A DNA stretch of 64,000 nt from Oceanobacillus iheyensis HTE831 (GTDB lineage: Bacteria; Bacillota; Bacilli; Bacillales; Amphibacillaceae). Position numbers and translations under genes: made by a program. Positions 47,390 through 56,572 of the stretch are shown here, piece after piece. The stretch lies in contig NC_004193.1 in assembly GCF_000011245.1 (NCBI RefSeq), forward strand, positions 2,582,501 to 2,646,500. The letters run 5' to 3'. Each line of letters starts with the position of its first letter. Within the stretch, counting starts at the first letter, position 1. The notes below the pieces were generated by a model, which did not search any database, was not told where the DNA came from, and saw nothing but the letters and a program-made list of their open reading frames with translations.

Positions 47390-48130
47390 AAAGAATCAAA
47401 ACCACCAGTGTGAACTGGTGGTTTGCTCTGCGGCTGGAAGCCTCTGTTGCCGGCCTCGGCCTAAAAGGCCCACTGAATGGTTTCCCCTTCTGCACCACAC
47501 TCACTCACTGATTCTAAAAGAATCTCTTATTTCTTTTTATTTTTCTTTCCGGTGAACGGATCAAATTCTTCAAATAAAGTTAACTGATCACTCATATAAT
47601 CCTCTTTAAGCTGATTTCGTATATATTCTTGGATTTGATTTTTATTCCTTCCCACCGTATCTACAAAGTAGCCTCGACACCAGAACTTTCGATTGCCATA
47701 TCTATACTTTAAGTTAGCGTGACGGTCAAAGATCATTAAACTACTTTTTCCTTTTAAGTAACCCATAAATTGAGATACACTCAGTTTTGGTGGTATACTC
47801 ACCAACATATGGACGTGGTCTCTGCATGCATTTGCTTCGTGTATTTCAACATCTTTTCTTTCGCAGAGTTCTCTAATAATTTCTCCTATACTCTTTTTAT
47901 ATTTTCCATAGATAATTTGTCTTCTATATTTTGGGGCAAAAACTAAATGATACTTACATCTCCATTGCGTGTGTGCTAAACTATTCTTGTCCTTCATTGG
48001 ACACGCCTCCTTCTATGGTGAGATTTGGTGGTCGGGAAACCAACCTTACCTTACCATGAAGAGAGGCTTTTTTTTACCCCACGCTAGAAGCTTTCTGGAA
48101 CCCCTGGCATAGCCAGGGGTTTTCTAAGAC
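47390..48130 (-). mobile_element. IS200/IS605-family insertion sequence with single tnpA
   Basis: Hairpins typical of IS200/IS605 ends flank the transposase: AAACCACCAGT/ACTGGTGGTTT (47399-47424) and AACCCCTGGC/GCCAGGGGTT (48099-48121). There is no tnpB. The space between the left hairpin and tnpA holds a GC-rich stretch with its own potential folds, as in IS200. Exact ends cannot be fixed because this family makes no target duplication. It separates the rbs operon from the ThuA operon promoter. Confidence 0.8.
47527..47997 (-). CDS. tnpA: IS200-type Y1 transposase TnpA
   Basis: A 156-residue HUH transposase that moves single-stranded IS DNA. The metal-binding His-x-His is His61/His63 in CRDHVHMLVSIPP, and the catalytic Tyr is Tyr125 in NQIQEYIRNQL. 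Length is normal and no frameshift is seen, so it may be active. The lysine-rich tail FTGKKNKKK is usual. Ribosome site: GGAGG lies upstream of the ATG at 47997. Confidence 0.93.
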   Translation of the reverse strand: MKDKNSLAHTQWRCKYHLVFAPKYRRQIIYGKYKKSIGEIIRELCERKDVEIHEANACRDHVHMLVSIPPKLSVSQFMGYLKGKSSLMIFDRHANLKYRYGNRKFWCRGYFVDTVGRNKNQIQEYIRNQLKEDYMSDQLTLFEEFDPFTGKKNKKK

Positions 48131-48133
48131 CAT

Positions 48134-48177
48134 AAAAATAGTGGGCAAAGTCATCCGTCGATGACCTTACCCACTAA
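48134..48177 (-). terminator. Terminator of the rbs operon
   Basis: On the minus strand AGTGGGTAAGGTCATC pairs with GATGACTTTGCCCACT (two mismatches), followed by ATTTTTATGG. It lies 16 nt after the rbsB stop, next to the IS end. Confidence 0.8.
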
Positions 48178-48192
48178 ACTTTTGTTTAAAAA

Positions 48193-49104
48193 TTATTCCT
48201 TTGTTTTTAGCTCTAATGGAACAGGAATTACTTCGTCCACTTCGTTGCCATTCAATACGGCTTTAACTGTAGCTATTGCTTCTTCTCCCATTAGGTTTGG
48301 TTGTTGTGCAATCGTTGCAGTTAGTTCTCCTGCCTCAACAGCTGCAATAGCATCATCTACTCCATCAAAACCAACAACAACAATATCCTCACCAGAAGCT
48401 TTAATAGCTTCAATAGCTCCTAAAGCCATTTCATCGTTATGCGCAAATACAGCATCAATACCACTATAACCTTGTAATGTATTCTCCATCACGGTTAATC
48501 CCTCTGTCCGATCAAAATTTGCTGGTTGAGATACTAATACATTCAGACGTTCTTCAGCAATATTATGGAATCCTTCACCGCGTTCCCTTGTAGCTGAAGC
48601 TCCCGCAATACCTTGCAGCTCTACTACATTCGCATTCTCTCCCACTGTGTCGGCGATAAATTCTGCTGCCATTTCTCCGCCTGATATATTATCCGAAGTA
48701 ATTAATGTTTCTACTTCTCCTTCATCCGCTGAACGGTCAATAGTAATAACAGGAATACCTGCAGCATTAGCAGACTGTACCGCTGATGAAACAGCCGCAG
48801 AATCGGTTGGGTTTATAAGAAGTATATCTACCTGTTGTTGAATCAAGTCTTCTATCCCGCTGATTTCAACGGAAGCATCATCTTGCGCATTTACAGTTAC
48901 TATATCCATATCTTGTTCCTTTGCTTCTTTCACAATAGTATCATGTAACGTTACAAAGAAAGGGTTTTCCATTGTGGAAATACTCAGACCAATTTTTATA
49001 TTATCGTCGTCATCAGAATCATTATTTACAAACGGACTTTCCATTGAACATGCTGCTAAAAAAATAATAATTATAGCTATGAATACAATCTGGAATTTTT
49101 TCAT
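48193..49104 (-). CDS. rbsB: D-ribose-binding lipoprotein RbsB
   Basis: A 303-residue lipoprotein with lipobox LAACS and a two-lobed periplasmic-binding fold: IGLSISTMENPFFVTLHD, NPTDSAAVSSAVQSANAAGI, FAHNDEMALGAIEA and VVGFDGVDDAIAAVEAG. It is the last gene of the rbs operon. The ATG at 49104 is chosen; the GTG 9 nt earlier overlaps the GAGG site. The binding fold and operon make ribose the substrate. Confidence 0.93.
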   Translation of the reverse strand: MKKFQIVFIAIIIIFLAACSMESPFVNNDSDDDDNIKIGLSISTMENPFFVTLHDTIVKEAKEQDMDIVTVNAQDDASVEISGIEDLIQQQVDILLINPTDSAAVSSAVQSANAAGIPVITIDRSADEGEVETLITSDNISGGEMAAEFIADTVGENANVVELQGIAGASATRERGEGFHNIAEERLNVLVSQPANFDRTEGLTVMENTLQGYSGIDAVFAHNDEMALGAIEAIKASGEDIVVVGFDGVDDAIAAVEAGELTATIAQQPNLMGEEAIATVKAVLNGNEVDEVIPVPLELKTKE

Positions 49105-49117
49105 TACATTCACCTCA

Positions 49118-50056
49118 TTAGGATTTTTTACGATCTAGTAGCACTGCGATTAAGATAACAACACCTTTTACTACTTGTTGATAGAAAGAGGAAATTCCAA
49201 GTAAGTTCATTCCATTATTTAAAATACCGATAATTAATACTCCGATAAACGTACCTGCTATACGACCTTTCCCGCCAGCAAGGCTTGTACCACCTAGAAC
49301 TACTGCCGCAATAGCATCCATTTCATAAGAAGTACCTGCAGTTGGTTGAGCAGAATTAAGGCGGGAAGTAAGAATCATTCCTGCTAGAGCTGCCATCATT
49401 CCACTAATAGAATAAATAAAGATTTTGACACGATCTACTTTTATACCTGAAATTTTTGCCGCCTTCTCATTTCCGCCGATTGCATATGTTTTACGCCCAA
49501 ATGACATTTTATGAAGTAAAAACCAAAGAATTACAAATGCAATGATCATCGTTACTGCTGGTACTGGTATTCCTAAAAAGTATCCTTTACCAAATAATTG
49601 AAAAGCATAGGAGTCTCCTAATCCAGTTATCGGTTTTCCATCTGTAAATACTAATGTTAACCCTCTAAATATCGTCATTGTTGCTAATGTAACGATAAAC
49701 GGTGCTAAGTTACCTTTTGAAACCAAAATACCATTCAATGCACCAAATACTGCACCTAATAATACACCTATAATTACTGCTAAAATTGGATCAATGCCCG
49801 ATGTCATCATTATTGCAGCTAAAGCACTAGACAATGCAAGAATAGATCCTACCGATAAATCAATTCCACCTGTTAGAATTACAAAAGTCATACCAAAAGC
49901 AATTAATCCATTAATGGAAATTTGTCTTAGTAGATTCATAATATTAGCTGGATCTAAAAATGCCGGGTTCATGATCGTAACAGTGATTATTAGCAATACT
50001 AAAGCTATTAACGGGATTACTTTTTGCCACATCGAAGCCATTTTATTATTATTCAT
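49118..50056 (-). CDS. rbsC: Ribose ABC permease RbsC
   Basis: A 312-residue membrane protein with eight to ten helices: RQISINGLIAFGMTFVILTG, GGIDLSVGSILALS, and AIAAVVLGGTSLAGGKGRI, all conserved in RbsC. The ATG at 50056 has AGGAGGG 7 nt upstream and overlaps the rbsA stop by 8 nt. Confidence 0.94.
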   Translation of the reverse strand: MNNNKMASMWQKVIPLIALVLLIITVTIMNPAFLDPANIMNLLRQISINGLIAFGMTFVILTGGIDLSVGSILALSSALAAIMMTSGIDPILAVIIGVLLGAVFGALNGILVSKGNLAPFIVTLATMTIFRGLTLVFTDGKPITGLGDSYAFQLFGKGYFLGIPVPAVTMIIAFVILWFLLHKMSFGRKTYAIGGNEKAAKISGIKVDRVKIFIYSISGMMAALAGMILTSRLNSAQPTAGTSYEMDAIAAVVLGGTSLAGGKGRIAGTFIGVLIIGILNNGMNLLGISSFYQQVVKGVVILIAVLLDRKKS

Positions 50057-51539
50057 GTCCATTCCCTCCTGTAGCATATGTCATTATTTTTTCTTGCGTC
50101 GCCTCTTCTCTAACTAATTCTCCTGAAATCTCTCCTTCGTGGATAACCATTATTCGGTCACTCATTCCGAGTACTTCAGGCAAATCAGAAGAAATCATTA
50201 TGATAGCTAAGCCTCTCTCTGTTAATTCATTCATTAACTGATAAATTTCTCGCTTTGCACCAACATCTATTCCTCTGGTAGGCTCGTCCATGATCAATAC
50301 TCTAGGAGATGTGCCTACCCATTTTGCTATAACAACCTTTTGCTGATTTCCTCCAGATAAGTTTCCTACAGGCAGCTCTTGGGTCTGTGTTTTAATTTGT
50401 AACCGCTTTATCATAAGCTCAACAAAATCTTTTTCGTCTTTACCTTTGATAAATCCCTTATTAGAGAAACTGTTTAAATTCGACAATCCAATATTCTCTC
50501 TAATCGAAAAGTCTAAAACAAGTCCTTCATCTTTCCGATTTTCTGTAATAAATGCCAATCCTGCTTTCATCGCATCTGTCGGATCTTTAATGGTAAGTTT
50601 CTTTCCATCAAGCAGTATTTCTCCTTGATCTACTTCATCTATTCCAAATATGGCTCGCATAATCTCTGTACGGCCAGCACCCATCAGTCCGGATACACCA
50701 AGTATTTCTCCTTCTCTTACGGAGAATTTTATATCGTTAAAATAACCTTTACGACTAAAATTGTTTACTTGTAATACGGGCTTACCAAATGTTGGCGTTC
50801 GTTCTGGGTAACGTTCATCCAATTCTCTTCCTACCATTTGTTTTACAATCTCGTTATAATTTGTATCTTTAATCCACGAAGTCTTGACCGATATCCCATC
50901 TCGCATTACTGTAATTCGATCACAAATCGCAAAAATTTCTTCCATACGATGCGAAATATAAACCAATGCAACACCTTGTTGTGTAAGCTCTTTCATAATT
51001 TCAAATAACTTATCGATTTCTCTATCCGTTAGAGCAGCAGTTGGTTCATCCATGATAATAATTTTGGCATCTAACATCAGCGCTTTTGCAATTTCAATTA
51101 GTTGTTGTTCCCCAACAGAGCATTCGCCTGCTTCTTTGTCAAATGGAATTGAAAAGTCTAATCTACTAAATACCTCTTCAGCTTTTTCCTTCATTACTTT
51201 TTCTCGTAAAAATCCAAATGAATTAGTCATTTCTTTACCAATAAATAAATTCTCTAATACTGTCATCTGTGGCAAAATATTTAACTCTTGTCGAATAAAT
51301 GCAATTCCTGCTTGCTCCGATTCCTTAGAATCTTTATATTGAGTTTTTACGCCATCTATCGTTATTGAACCTTGATTTGAAGGGAATAGACCAGTAAGAA
51401 TATTCATTAATGTAGACTTTCCGGCACCGTTCTCCCCCATTAATGCATGAATCTCTCCTGGTTCAAGTGAAAAATCTACACCTTCAAGCACGTTATTGGA
51501 GCCAAAAGATTTATGAATATTTTCCATGACAATCTTCAT
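50049..51539 (-). CDS. rbsA: Ribose ABC ATPase RbsA
   Basis: A 496-residue double ATPase. The first half has Walker A GENGAGKSTL, CSVGEQQLIEIAKAL and Walker B IIIMDEPTAAL. The second half has GLMGAGRTEI in place of a standard Walker A, LSGGNQQKVVIAKW and LIMDEPTRGIDVG, the usual RbsA asymmetry. AAAGGAG precedes the ATG. It energises RbsC. Confidence 0.95.
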   Translation of the reverse strand: MKIVMENIHKSFGSNNVLEGVDFSLEPGEIHALMGENGAGKSTLMNILTGLFPSNQGSITIDGVKTQYKDSKESEQAGIAFIRQELNILPQMTVLENLFIGKEMTNSFGFLREKVMKEKAEEVFSRLDFSIPFDKEAGECSVGEQQLIEIAKALMLDAKIIIMDEPTAALTDREIDKLFEIMKELTQQGVALVYISHRMEEIFAICDRITVMRDGISVKTSWIKDTNYNEIVKQMVGRELDERYPERTPTFGKPVLQVNNFSRKGYFNDIKFSVREGEILGVSGLMGAGRTEIMRAIFGIDEVDQGEILLDGKKLTIKDPTDAMKAGLAFITENRKDEGLVLDFSIRENIGLSNLNSFSNKGFIKGKDEKDFVELMIKRLQIKTQTQELPVGNLSGGNQQKVVIAKWVGTSPRVLIMDEPTRGIDVGAKREIYQLMNELTERGLAIIMISSDLPEVLGMSDRIMVIHEGEISGELVREEATQEKIMTYATGGNGHE

Positions 51540-51556
51540 TATTAATCACTCCTTTT

Positions 51557-51952
51557 TCAGAAAAAAACACCCGATTGTAATATGCAATTTGCGTAAGGAG
51601 TTATTTCTCCCGTACGTATAATTGCTTTTGCTTGTTTACTTAACGCTTTAAATTGTTCATGGGTTACATACGTTATTGGTATATCGTTGATCACTTCCTG
51701 TATTTGCTTGTGATTTTCTGTATTATCTACTTTTATCTCACGAGCTAATGTTACTCCTTCAATGACCATATCCGCTTTTACTGCCTTTAGTACGTCGAGA
51801 AAAGATGGAGTACCAGGGGTCAAAGCTACATCAATCTTTGTAACCCCTTCTGGAACAGGTAAGCCTGCATCGGCAATAACAATTTGATCGGTATGTCCCA
51901 AATCTGATAAAACTTTTGATATTTCGCTGTTTAACATACCTTTTTTCTTCAT
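51557..51952 (-). CDS. rbsD: D-ribose pyranase RbsD
   Basis: A 131-residue enzyme that converts beta-pyranose to beta-furanose ribose so RbsK can use it. It shows [20 protein letters not shown] with the catalytic His, [12 protein letters not shown] and [18 protein letters not shown] lies about 11 nt before the ATG. It is between rbsK and rbsA, the Bacillus order. Confidence 0.95.
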
Positions 51953-51957
51953 ATACT

Positions 51958-52830
51958 TTATTCCTCCATCTCTGTTCGAGTTGGCATCCCGCCTTGTGCA
52001 CCAAATTTTGTAATTGATATCGATGCAGCCTTATTCGCAAAACGAATTGCATCCTCTAAGGATCTTCCTTCTGCAATCGCTATTGCGAAAGAAGCATTGA
52101 AAGTATCTCCTGCACCTGTTGTATCTACTGGTACTACTTCATAAGAAGGAATAACTATTTCTGCTTCACCATCAAAGTAACGTACACCATTTTTCCCCTC
52201 GGTAATCAATAATTTATTGGGATAGCGTTTTAATACGTCGCTTCTATTCTCATTGCCAAACATAATCGAAAATTCATGTTCATTTGGAGTAAGATAAGTG
52301 GTACGTTCTATTACTTGATTGGACACTTCTCTTGCAGGAGCTGGATTTAATAAAATTGGAACTTCGTATGTATGACAAGTTTCAATTACAAACTCTACCG
52401 TCTCTTCAGGAATTTCTTGTTGAATTAATACAATGTCCGCATTTATCAACTTATCCAGCGATTTTTTTATATAGTCTGGTGTAACATAATCATTCGCACC
52501 TTTTACAAAAATAATGCTATTATCATCTTCTGCTAACGTAATATGTGCAGTTCCTGAAGCAACATCGGTAACCGGTTCCACATATTCCACAGAAACTTTA
52601 TTTTCTTGTAAATTGCTTAAAATTTCTTCGCCAAACGTATCCTTTCCTACTCTACCAATCATAGATACATTCGCTCCTAATCGAGATGCAGCTACTGCTT
52701 GATTTGCACCTTTACCACCTGGCACCGTTTGAAAATCATCACCAATAATCGTTTCTCCGGCTTTAGGTCTTGTTGGAGCTGTTACGACTAAATCTATTGA
52801 TGAGCTTCCCACTACAGTTATGTTTACCAT
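51958..52830 (-). CDS. rbsK: Ribokinase RbsK
   Basis: A 290-residue PfkB-family kinase that makes ribose 5-phosphate. Marks are [17 protein letters not shown] near residue 37 and the anion hole [15 protein letters not shown], whose Asp is the catalytic base. It starts 1 nt after the rbsR stop, with GGAGG 7 nt upstream. Confidence 0.95.
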
Positions 52831-53814
52831 CTATATTCCTCCATTTACTGTTGAATTTCTTTCTTTTATGAAAACAGGTAATTGTTCATGTATCGTATTT
52901 AGTTTTTCTTTGCTGATAAGTTTTATAATCATTTCTGCTGCTTTCATTCCCATCTCGTACGTTGGCTGATGAATGGTAGTAAGACTCGGATGAACAATCT
53001 CACTGATCGTTATATTATCGTACCCGATTACTTGTAAATCAGTTGGTACGCTAATTCCTCTTGTTACAGCCTCATGTAAAACTGCAGCAGCTACTAAATC
53101 ATTACAAGCAATAATACCATCTGTATCAGGGAATTGATCAAATAGTTCTTTTGCTTTCTGTCTCCCATCTTCAAAAGATAGCTGACAATCTAAATAATGG
53201 AAGGAAACATTATTCTCACTTAAATATTGTGTCGCTGATTGAAATCGGTCATATAACGGTTTTGCGTCTTGAGGTCCTCTTAAAACAACTATTTTTTCAC
53301 AAGCCGATCGTACTAATTTTTCTGCAGCTAATCGTCCTCCTGATTTATGGTCTGCATACACTGCAGGAAGCTCTTCGGTAGTACGATCGACTGTTACAAC
53401 CGGCACACGTAAATTAGTTAGCACTTCATGATGTAAACGATCAACAGAAGCTATTAATCCAACCACGTTATGTTGTAAAAATGTATCAATATAGTCCATT
53501 TCCTTTGTAGCATCACCATCCGTATTCCCAAAAATAACGCGATAGCCTAGCTGTTGGAGCTTGTCTTCCACCCCTCTTGCTAATGCAGGAAAAAAAGGAT
53601 TGGTAATATCAGGAAGTACAAGCCCAATTAACTTAGAAGTACGTTTATATAACGATCGCGCCACTTCATTAGGCTTATATTGCAAATGATTAATCGCTTC
53701 CATGACTGCCTTCCGAGTATCTTCATATACATACCCACTATTATTTAGTACTCTAGAGACTGTAGCAGCTGATACACCAGCTTCTTTAGCTACATCTTTG
53801 ATGGTTACTGTCAT
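52831..53814 (-). CDS. rbsR: Ribose operon repressor RbsR
   Basis: A 327-residue LacI-family regulator with helix-turn-helix [20 protein letters not shown], hinge region VARSLYKRTSKLIG and a sugar-binding domain. It is the first gene of rbsRKDACB and probably represses the operon until ribose is present. Two LacI/cre-type boxes lie 26-67 bp upstream. Confidence 0.92.
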   Translation of the reverse strand: MTVTIKDVAKEAGVSAATVSRVLNNSGYVYEDTRKAVMEAINHLQYKPNEVARSLYKRTSKLIGLVLPDITNPFFPALARGVEDKLQQLGYRVIFGNTDGDATKEMDYIDTFLQHNVVGLIASVDRLHHEVLTNLRVPVVTVDRTTEELPAVYADHKSGGRLAAEKLVRSACEKIVVLRGPQDAKPLYDRFQSATQYLSENNVSFHYLDCQLSFEDGRQKAKELFDQFPDTDGIIACNDLVAAAVLHEAVTRGISVPTDLQVIGYDNITISEIVHPSLTTIHQPTYEMGMKAAEMIIKLISKEKLNTIHEQLPVFIKERNSTVNGGI

Positions 53815-53839
53815 TTTTATTCATTCCTTCAATAAAATA

Positions 53840-53853
53840 TGGAACCGGTTTCA
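53840..53853. promoter_or_regulatory. LacI/CcpA-type operator of the rbs operon
   Basis: On the minus strand TGAAACCGGTTCCA matches TGWAANCGNTNWCA at 13 of 14 positions and is nearly palindromic around CCGG. It may be the RbsR operator or a cre box, 26 bp upstream of rbsR. Confidence 0.6.
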
Positions 53854-53867
53854 GATAAATATTATCA

Positions 53868-53881
53868 TGAAAGCGTTTTGA
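53868..53881. promoter_or_regulatory. cre box upstream of rbsR
   Basis: TGAAAGCGTTTTGA matches the cre consensus at 13 of 14 positions. It is 14 bp from the other box and lies in the gap shared with the divergent yyaL gene. Confidence 0.6.
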
Positions 53882-53979
53882 TAGCAATAGAAAATATCCC
53901 CTGTTATTGTGAAGTTTCTGGAAATCTTATTCTCTATTTCGTATGATAGAAGGTAGACGATTAAAAAGGTGGAGTCCAC

Positions 53980-56055
53980 ATGAAATTCTCAAGACACCAT
54001 AATCATTTAATTAATGAAACTTCTCCCTATTTACTACAACATGTAAATAACCCAGTAGATTGGTATCCATGGGGAGAAAAAGCATTTAATAAAGCAAGAA
54101 AAGAACAAAAACCTATTTTTTTAAGTATCGGTTACAGTAGTTGTACATGGTGCCATAACATGAACCGGGAATCCTTTATGGATCAAGAAGTTGCTGCATT
54201 ATTGAATCAGTATTATGTCTCTATCAAAGTAGATCGAGAAGAAAGACCTGATATCGATGGACTATATATGAAAGCATGCCAAATGATGACTGGACATGGT
54301 GGTTGGCCATTAACCATTATTATGACGGATGATCAAGTTCCTTTCTTTGCCGGAACTTATTTTCCAAAGCATCAAAATTATGGATTACCGGGATTAATGG
54401 ATATATTACCTACAATCGCAAAAAAGTATGCTGAAGATCCACAACAAATAGCAGAATATATGAAAAAAGTTGAAGATGCATTACAAGATACGCTTAGTAA
54501 AAAAAGTAACGAGTCACTTACTAGCGAAGATTCAGTAAGAACGTATCAACAGTTGAACGAATTATTTGATTATCCGTATGGGGGTTTTTATAAAGAGCCT
54601 AAATTCCCTTCACCACATAATCTATCTTTTTTAATTCATTATTACTACAAAACCGGAGACAAAAATGCATTAAAAATGGTAGACATGACATTAAAGTCAA
54701 TTTTTCAAAGTAGCACATGGGATCATGTAGGATTCGGGGTTTTCCGTTATGCTACTGATAGAAAATGGATGTTTCCTCATTTCGAGAAAATGCTTTATGA
54801 CCAAGCATTTTTATTAGATGTTAGTGTGGATATGTTTCTCATCACAAAAGATCCATTTTATCAATTAAAGGTTAACGAAATTATCCAATTTGTAAAAAGA
54901 GAAATGACAGCTGAAAATGGTTGTTTTTATGCTTCATTAAGTGCCGATTCAAACGGAGAAGAAGGAGCATATTATCTCTGGTCACTGGAAGAAATATATT
55001 CCATATTGGGTGAGGATGAAGGAGATTTGTTCGCTGAAGCTTATGGAATTGTCCCTGTAGGTGTTCACCAAGGAAAGAATCTACCTTATCGTAGTGGTAT
55101 TTCTTTAGAGTCACTTGCATCCACTTATGGAATTCAGGTAGAGAAAGTAAAAACAACATTGACTAAGAGTGTAGATAAATTACAAAAAGCAAGATTACTC
55201 CGCACAGCACCTGCAACAGATGATAAAATTCTTACGAGTTGGAATGGGTATATGATTGCTGCACTCGCTAAGGCAGGAAGCGTTTTCCAAGAAGAAAACT
55301 GGATTAATCATGCTATAAATACTATGAAGAATTTAAGCGATATATTAATAAAAGATAATCGATGGTTTGCAAATTATCGACAAGGAAAAACAAATACGAA
55401 AGGATTTCTTGATGACTATGCAGCTATCCTATGGGGCTATATCGAGTTACATCAAGCTACGATGGAAATAGATCACCTTAAAAAGGCAAAAACAATTGCT
55501 AACGATATGATCAAGCTTTTCTGGGATAGTAACGATGGTGGTTTCTTTTTTGTAGCGAATGATGCGGAGCAATTAATATCCAGGGAAAAGGAAATCTACG
55601 ATAGTCCTATACCATCAGGCAATAGTCTTGCTAGCATTCAACTATCAAGATTAGCAAACCTAACTGGAGAGATGAGTTATTATTCGTATGTTGATACGAT
55701 GATGTATACTTTCTATAGAGAACTTCAGGATGAACCTAGTGGAGCCTCTTTCTTTATGCGAAATCTATTTTTACAACAAGATCAAACAAAGCAAGTCATT
55801 ATCATCGGGGAAAATACGGAAGCATTCTTTAATCATATTAGAAAGCGTTATCTACCAAATATCCATATTATCTCGGCAACAGAGTCTAGCTCTTTAGCCA
55901 CGTTATTACCTAATGGGGAGAATTATAAAAAAGTTAATGGACAAACAACCTATTATGTATGCTCCAACTTTCACTGCAATCGACCTACTACTTCTATCCA
56001 AAAAGCTTTAGAAGAAGTAATCACAGAGTCAAAACAAAAAGGAGAGTTATTATGA
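53980..56055 (+). CDS. yyaL: YyaL-like thioredoxin-domain protein (DUF255)
   Basis: A 691-residue cytoplasmic protein. The N-terminal thioredoxin-fold domain (about 1-165) contains [20 protein letters not shown], the Cys55-Cys58 pair ([14 protein letters not shown]) and [11 protein letters not shown]. The remainder resembles an alpha/alpha six-barrel glycan-handling fold with QAFLLDV and [13 protein letters not shown]. The residue between the cysteines is Thr where His is usual (CHWC). The function of the family (SPATA20/YyaL) is not established. It is divergent from the rbs operon and overlaps a small gene at its end. Confidence 0.85.
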   Translation: MKFSRHHNHLINETSPYLLQHVNNPVDWYPWGEKAFNKARKEQKPIFLSIGYSSCTWCHNMNRESFMDQEVAALLNQYYVSIKVDREERPDIDGLYMKACQMMTGHGGWPLTIIMTDDQVPFFAGTYFPKHQNYGLPGLMDILPTIAKKYAEDPQQIAEYMKKVEDALQDTLSKKSNESLTSEDSVRTYQQLNELFDYPYGGFYKEPKFPSPHNLSFLIHYYYKTGDKNALKMVDMTLKSIFQSSTWDHVGFGVFRYATDRKWMFPHFEKMLYDQAFLLDVSVDMFLITKDPFYQLKVNEIIQFVKREMTAENGCFYASLSADSNGEEGAYYLWSLEEIYSILGEDEGDLFAEAYGIVPVGVHQGKNLPYRSGISLESLASTYGIQVEKVKTTLTKSVDKLQKARLLRTAPATDDKILTSWNGYMIAALAKAGSVFQEENWINHAINTMKNLSDILIKDNRWFANYRQGKTNTKGFLDDYAAILWGYIELHQATMEIDHLKKAKTIANDMIKLFWDSNDGGFFFVANDAEQLISREKEIYDSPIPSGNSLASIQLSRLANLTGEMSYYSYVDTMMYTFYRELQDEPSGASFFMRNLFLQQDQTKQVIIIGENTEAFFNHIRKRYLPNIHIISATESSSLATLLPNGENYKKVNGQTTYYVCSNFHCNRPTTSIQKALEEVITESKQKGELL

Positions 56056-56189
56056 AAGTAAAAATGAATGTACAGACTGCTTATCATGGAGAATTATTAC
56101 GTGCGGGAAAAGTATACGATGTTGATGAGGAAACAGCAAAACGTTGGATTGCCAGTAAGCTAGCAATAGAAGAAGAGAATGAAACGTAA
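56052..56189 (+). CDS. Small protein, phage-tail-completion-like fold, unknown
   Basis: A 45-residue protein whose ATG overlaps the yyaL stop as ATGA, with GGAGAG 5 nt upstream. The pattern [20 protein letters not shown] followed by [18 protein letters not shown] is a short beta-hairpin plus helix module common in small phage and Bacillus proteins (YqbF N-terminal-like). Function is unknown; coupling to yyaL suggests co-expression. Confidence 0.6.
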   Translation: MKVKMNVQTAYHGELLRAGKVYDVDEETAKRWIASKLAIEEENET

Positions 56190-56190
56190 C

Positions 56191-56237
56191 AAAAACCGCA
56201 AGCGCACGTTTTCCTATAAACTGCGCTTGCGGTTTTT
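56191..56237. terminator. Bidirectional terminator with 15-bp stem
   Basis: AAAAACCGCAAGCGC pairs perfectly with GCGCTTGCGGTTTTT around 17 nt. It separates the convergent yyaL and ferredoxin genes. Its CGCAAGCGCACG start resembles the left end of repeat family A. Confidence 0.88.
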
Positions 56238-56242
56238 ATTAT

Positions 56243-56482
56243 TTATCTATTGGCGAAAAATTCTTCTGCCTCTTCTAAATATTTTTCTTGATTAGGAGTT
56301 AGATCATATTCCTCTTCAATGGCAGATACAGGACATACTGCTTTACAAGCTCCACAATCAATACAAATATCCGGATCAATGTAAAACTGTTTTACGCCTT
56401 CTTCTATACAATCAACAGGGCATACACTAACGCATTCCCCTGCTTTTTCACCTCTACAAGGGTCAAGTATGACAAAAGCCAT
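56243..56482 (-). CDS. 7Fe-type bacterial ferredoxin
   Basis: A 79-residue ferredoxin with eight Cys: Cys9-x7-Cys17-x3-Cys21-P-x2-Cys25 and Cys40-x2-Cys43-x2-Cys46-x3-Cys50. The 7-residue gap in the first set points to one [3Fe-4S] and one [4Fe-4S] cluster, as in Bacillus schlegelii ferredoxin. The ATG at 56482 gives the family's MAFVILDPC start; AAGGAGG is 11 nt upstream. It is a low-potential electron carrier; the partner is unknown. Confidence 0.88.
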   Translation of the reverse strand: MAFVILDPCRGEKAGECVSVCPVDCIEEGVKQFYIDPDICIDCGACKAVCPVSAIEEEYDLTPNQEKYLEEAEEFFANR

Positions 56483-56572
56483 AGATGGATTTACCTCCTT
56501 ACTCATTAAACAATGTTCACTTTAAATGATAAGGGTTTTCAAAAAAGAAGTAAACCATTTCATTACTTATCG

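Noticed and set aside
47399..47424. Hairpin considered as a terminator of an upstream gene
   Set aside because: With the matching hairpin at 48099-48121 it frames the transposase, so it is better read as an IS200-type end.
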